This document shows, one piece after another, positions 63,837 to 64,000 of a stretch of 64,000 bases of DNA. The position numbers and the translations under genes were made by a program. The number at the start of each line of letters is the position of its first letter. The first letter of the stretch is position 1. The notes under the pieces are model-generated. The model searched no databases, had not been told where the DNA came from, and saw only the letters and a program-made list of their open reading frames with translations. The stretch is from Flavobacterium sp. Root901 (GTDB lineage Bacteria; Bacteroidota; Bacteroidia; Flavobacteriales; Flavobacteriaceae), in assembly GCF_001429765.1 (NCBI RefSeq), contig NZ_LMJB01000008.1:352804-416803 (forward strand), given 5' to 3'.

Positions 63837-64000
63837 CAACAGCGAAAATGTTCATCGAAATACTGGCAGGTTTGGAATTGGAAAGGGAAAGAAATTTTCT
63901 AAAAAAAAGATTCAAAAAAGCTTGCGAGATTTGAAAATGCTTTTTACATTTGCACCCCGCAAAACACGGAAAGTTCATTGATATACTGGGAGGGAAATTG
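63837..64000 (+). other. rRNA operon leader (two leader boxes; 16S gene lies beyond the window)
   Basis: Two boxes of the type GTTCATyGAwATACTGGsAGG occur at 63850-63870 and 63973-63993, each about 20 bases after a promoter. This word, with the GTTCAT/TATTGA core, is what I know from the leader of 16S rRNA operons in Bacteroidota. No rRNA gene sequence is within the window. The AT-rich sequence between the promoters has no gene. Confidence 0.6.
63922..63952 (+). promoter_or_regulatory. rRNA operon promoter, downstream copy
   Basis: TTG (63922-63924), a 20-base spacer and TACATTTG (63945-63952) form the second promoter; the start would be near 63959. It is offset by 122 bases from the upstream copy. 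Confidence 0.7.

Noticed and set aside
63441..63978. Frames at 63441-63635 (plus) and 63676-63978 (minus)
   Set aside because: They overlap repeat R1 and the rRNA promoters; the codon content reflects those elements and not a protein.

Overview
The window looks like the chromosome of a Flavobacterium-type member of the Bacteroidota. The DNA is AT-rich and start codons lack Shine-Dalgarno sequences. Several genes carry the Bacteroidota promoter form (TTG about 19 nt before TAnnTTTG). The gene families also fit: RF3 with two unlike aconitases, a kdpD split into two genes, a DUF3467 protein after rpoC, and many histidine kinases of the flavobacterial style. No prophage, insertion sequence, CRISPR array or tRNA was found; the content is mostly core and regulatory chromosome.

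Layout. 1-10.7 kb: the transcription/translation block rplA (5' end cut by the window), rplJ, rplL, rpoB, rpoC and a DUF3467 gene. 10.7-24 kb: a candidate orphan small RNA, a Cys-rich membrane protein, prfC, a secreted alpha-amylase lipoprotein, a SurA-like chaperone plus MoxR ATPase pair, acnB, an AcnA/mitochondrial-type aconitase, and a LysM-NlpC/P60 cell-wall hydrolase. 25-32 kb: a histidine kinase whose partner response regulator is interrupted by one in-frame stop, an SH3-like lipoprotein, an amino-acid permease, two alpha/beta hydrolases and a DUF1810 gene. 32.4-38 kb: a DNA-damage block (alkB, xth, a DEDDh/GIY-YIG nuclease, umuC, umuD, and a divergent LexA-like repressor).

38-54.3 kb is a potassium-uptake and signalling block. 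On the minus strand it reads: TPR/HisKA_2 histidine kinase, sigma-54 response regulator, terminator, inverted-repeat site, small conserved gene, an unlisted 27-aa membrane peptide, kdpF, kdpA, kdpB, kdpC, a porin, the KdpD sensor half, and a separate HAMP-PAS histidine kinase. A second sigma-54 response regulator (receiver-GAF-AAA+) is divergent. No OmpR-type KdpE is present. Almost every gap in the kdp operon holds a different palindromic repeat.

54.3-64 kb: a second copy of the alpha/beta hydrolase, a polysaccharide-deacetylase-like protein, an ABC ATPase with an ABC-2 permease/M1 peptidase fusion, an HTH/DUF2975 pair with a perfect operator-like palindrome in its promoter, a luciferase-like monooxygenase, and a repeat-rich stretch that runs into two tandem promoters and leader boxes of an rRNA operon whose 16S gene lies just beyond the window.

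The observations most worth checking are the dispersed ~80-nt structured repeat (three copies and one relic), the extra small ORF before kdpF with the sigma-54 wiring of kdp, the nonsense-interrupted response regulator, and the orphan small RNA after rpoC. All are sequence-only inferences; no database search was run.
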